15,482 bases of DNA from an uncultured Clostridia bacterium. GTDB taxonomy: Bacteria > Bacillota > Clostridia > Christensenellales > Borkfalkiaceae. The DNA lies in contig CAMWQS010000028.1 of assembly GCA_947176485.1 (NCBI GenBank), positions 1 through 15,482 of the forward strand, in the 5' to 3' direction. Of this stretch, positions 15,226 through 15,482 are shown one piece after another; the first letter of the stretch is position 1; every line of letters starts with the position of its first letter. The position numbers and the translations under genes are program-made. Under the pieces are notes generated by a model. The model did no database searches. It saw nothing but the letters and a program-made list of their open reading frames with translations, and had not been told where the DNA came from.

Positions 15226-15253
15226 TGTTCGTAAAACACAGCTTTTACGAAGT
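15226..15253. other. Candidate dif-like recombination site (11-6-11 inverted repeat)
   Basis: Two 11-base arms (15226-15236 and 15243-15253) flank a 6-base centre, CACAGC. The inner 9 bases of each arm (TTCGTAAAA and TTTTACGAA) are perfect inverse complements. This arm-6-arm size is that of Xer/dif sites. Read on the minus strand, the left arm ACTTCGTAAAA agrees at 9 of 11 positions with the B. subtilis dif arm as I recall it (ACTTCCTAGAA); the other arm agrees less (about 6 of 11). It could instead be an operator, since it lies in the upstream region of the recombinase gene. Confidence 0.5.
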
Positions 15254-15269
15254 GTTAAGCACTAAATAT

Positions 15270-15299
15270 AGAATAACACAAGGATAAGTTCGTTGTCAA
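15270..15299 (-). promoter_or_regulatory. Possible promoter of the recombinase gene
   Basis: On the minus strand a perfect TTGACA (15299-15294) is followed after 18 bases by TATTCT (15275-15270). The transcript would then include the inverted repeat at 15226-15253 in a leader of about 110 bases. An alternative TATAAT at 15211-15206 has a poor -35 inside the repeat. Confidence 0.4.
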
Positions 15300-15427
15300 G
15301 CCGATTTTTTATAAAAATTTATTTCATTTAATTAATAATTTGGTTTTATTTAAATTATTGTTAAAAAACGCTAAAAGCGCGCTTAAAAGTTAAAAAAATC
15401 AAATTTTAACGCGGTATTATGTCAGAC
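15300..15427. other. AT-rich non-coding end of the genomic sequence
   Basis: This stretch is very rich in A and T and carries no convincing reading frame or ribosome binding site on either strand. A weak 7-bp hairpin (15389-15395 with 15404-15410) is the only structure I see. It may be upstream sequence of a gene beyond the contig edge. Confidence 0.5.
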
Positions 15428-15482
15428 CTGTAGCTTATACACATCTCCGAGCCCACGAGACCGTACTAGATATCGTATGCCG
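15428..15482 (+). other. Illumina Nextera adapter read-through (not genomic)
   Basis: These 55 bases match the Nextera read-through adapter: the transposase mosaic end (15428-15446, two mismatches at 15432-15433), then CCGAGCCCACGAGAC (15447-15461), an 8-base i7 index CGTACTAG (15462-15469) and the start of the P7 flow-cell sequence (15470-15482, one mismatch at 15472). It is untrimmed sequencing adapter at the contig end and should be removed before any annotation. Confidence 0.97.

Noticed and set aside
14724..15265. Several plus-strand frames of 65-92 codons opposite the recombinase gene
   Set aside because: They overlap catalytic and core-binding parts of the recombinase on the other strand and lack ribosome binding sites.
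15276..15299. CGAAC on the minus strand upstream of the recombinase gene as a second LexA operator
   Set aside because: The matching GTTC half is not at the required 4-base distance, so it does not form the SOS-box dyad.

Overview
The window looks like chromosome from a low-GC Gram-positive bacterium of the Clostridia type. Evidence: an rpmI-rplT pair, a murB-PHP-whiA-dnaE-pfkA gene order, strong AAGGAGG-like ribosome binding sites, TTG and GTG starts, TTGACA/TATAAT-type promoters and classical hairpin-plus-T terminators. The lineage cannot be fixed more closely from sequence alone. Almost everything is housekeeping. No prophage, insertion sequence or CRISPR array is visible. The last 55 bases are not genomic: they match an Illumina Nextera adapter with its index.

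Layout. (1) 1-1979, plus strand: the end of rpmI, rplT, a terminator, a SPOUT-family rRNA methyltransferase gene and yebC, closed by a terminator; a translation block. (2) 1980-3126: a structured intergenic stretch, then an orphan gene for a membrane-anchored or secreted protein resembling sugar-binding proteins. (3) 3127-9382: a tightly packed operon with a consensus promoter: murB, a PHP-domain phosphoesterase gene, whiA and dnaE, with overlaps or gaps of 1-7 bases. The rapZ and yvcK genes that usually sit between PHP and whiA in Clostridia are absent. (4) 9383-11468: pfkA with its own promoter and terminator, then a PfkB-family sugar-phosphate kinase gene resembling fruK. (5) 11469-12145: a 135-residue unknown protein with a Cys cluster and an acidic tail, converging on a minus-strand tRNA-Thr(GGT) gene with perfect consensus promoter hexamers and its own terminator. 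(6) 12185-14040: a cation diffusion facilitator, convergent lexA (minus), and divergent from lexA a 58-residue Cys-rich protein; a candidate LexA operator lies between these two. (7) 14097-15427: a XerS-like tyrosine recombinase (minus) with a 28-bp dif-like inverted repeat (11-6-11) just upstream of its start.

How the genes fit together: the first block builds and modifies the ribosome; the murB operon links cell wall synthesis, division control (WhiA) and replication (DnaE); pfkA and the fruK-like gene handle glycolytic sugar phosphates; lexA with its Cys-rich neighbour suggests a small DNA-damage-response unit; the recombinase and its adjacent site suggest a one-enzyme chromosome-dimer resolution system. 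The most interesting signals are the dif-like site beside the recombinase, the Cys-rich partner divergent from lexA, and the unknown Cys/acidic protein at 11529.
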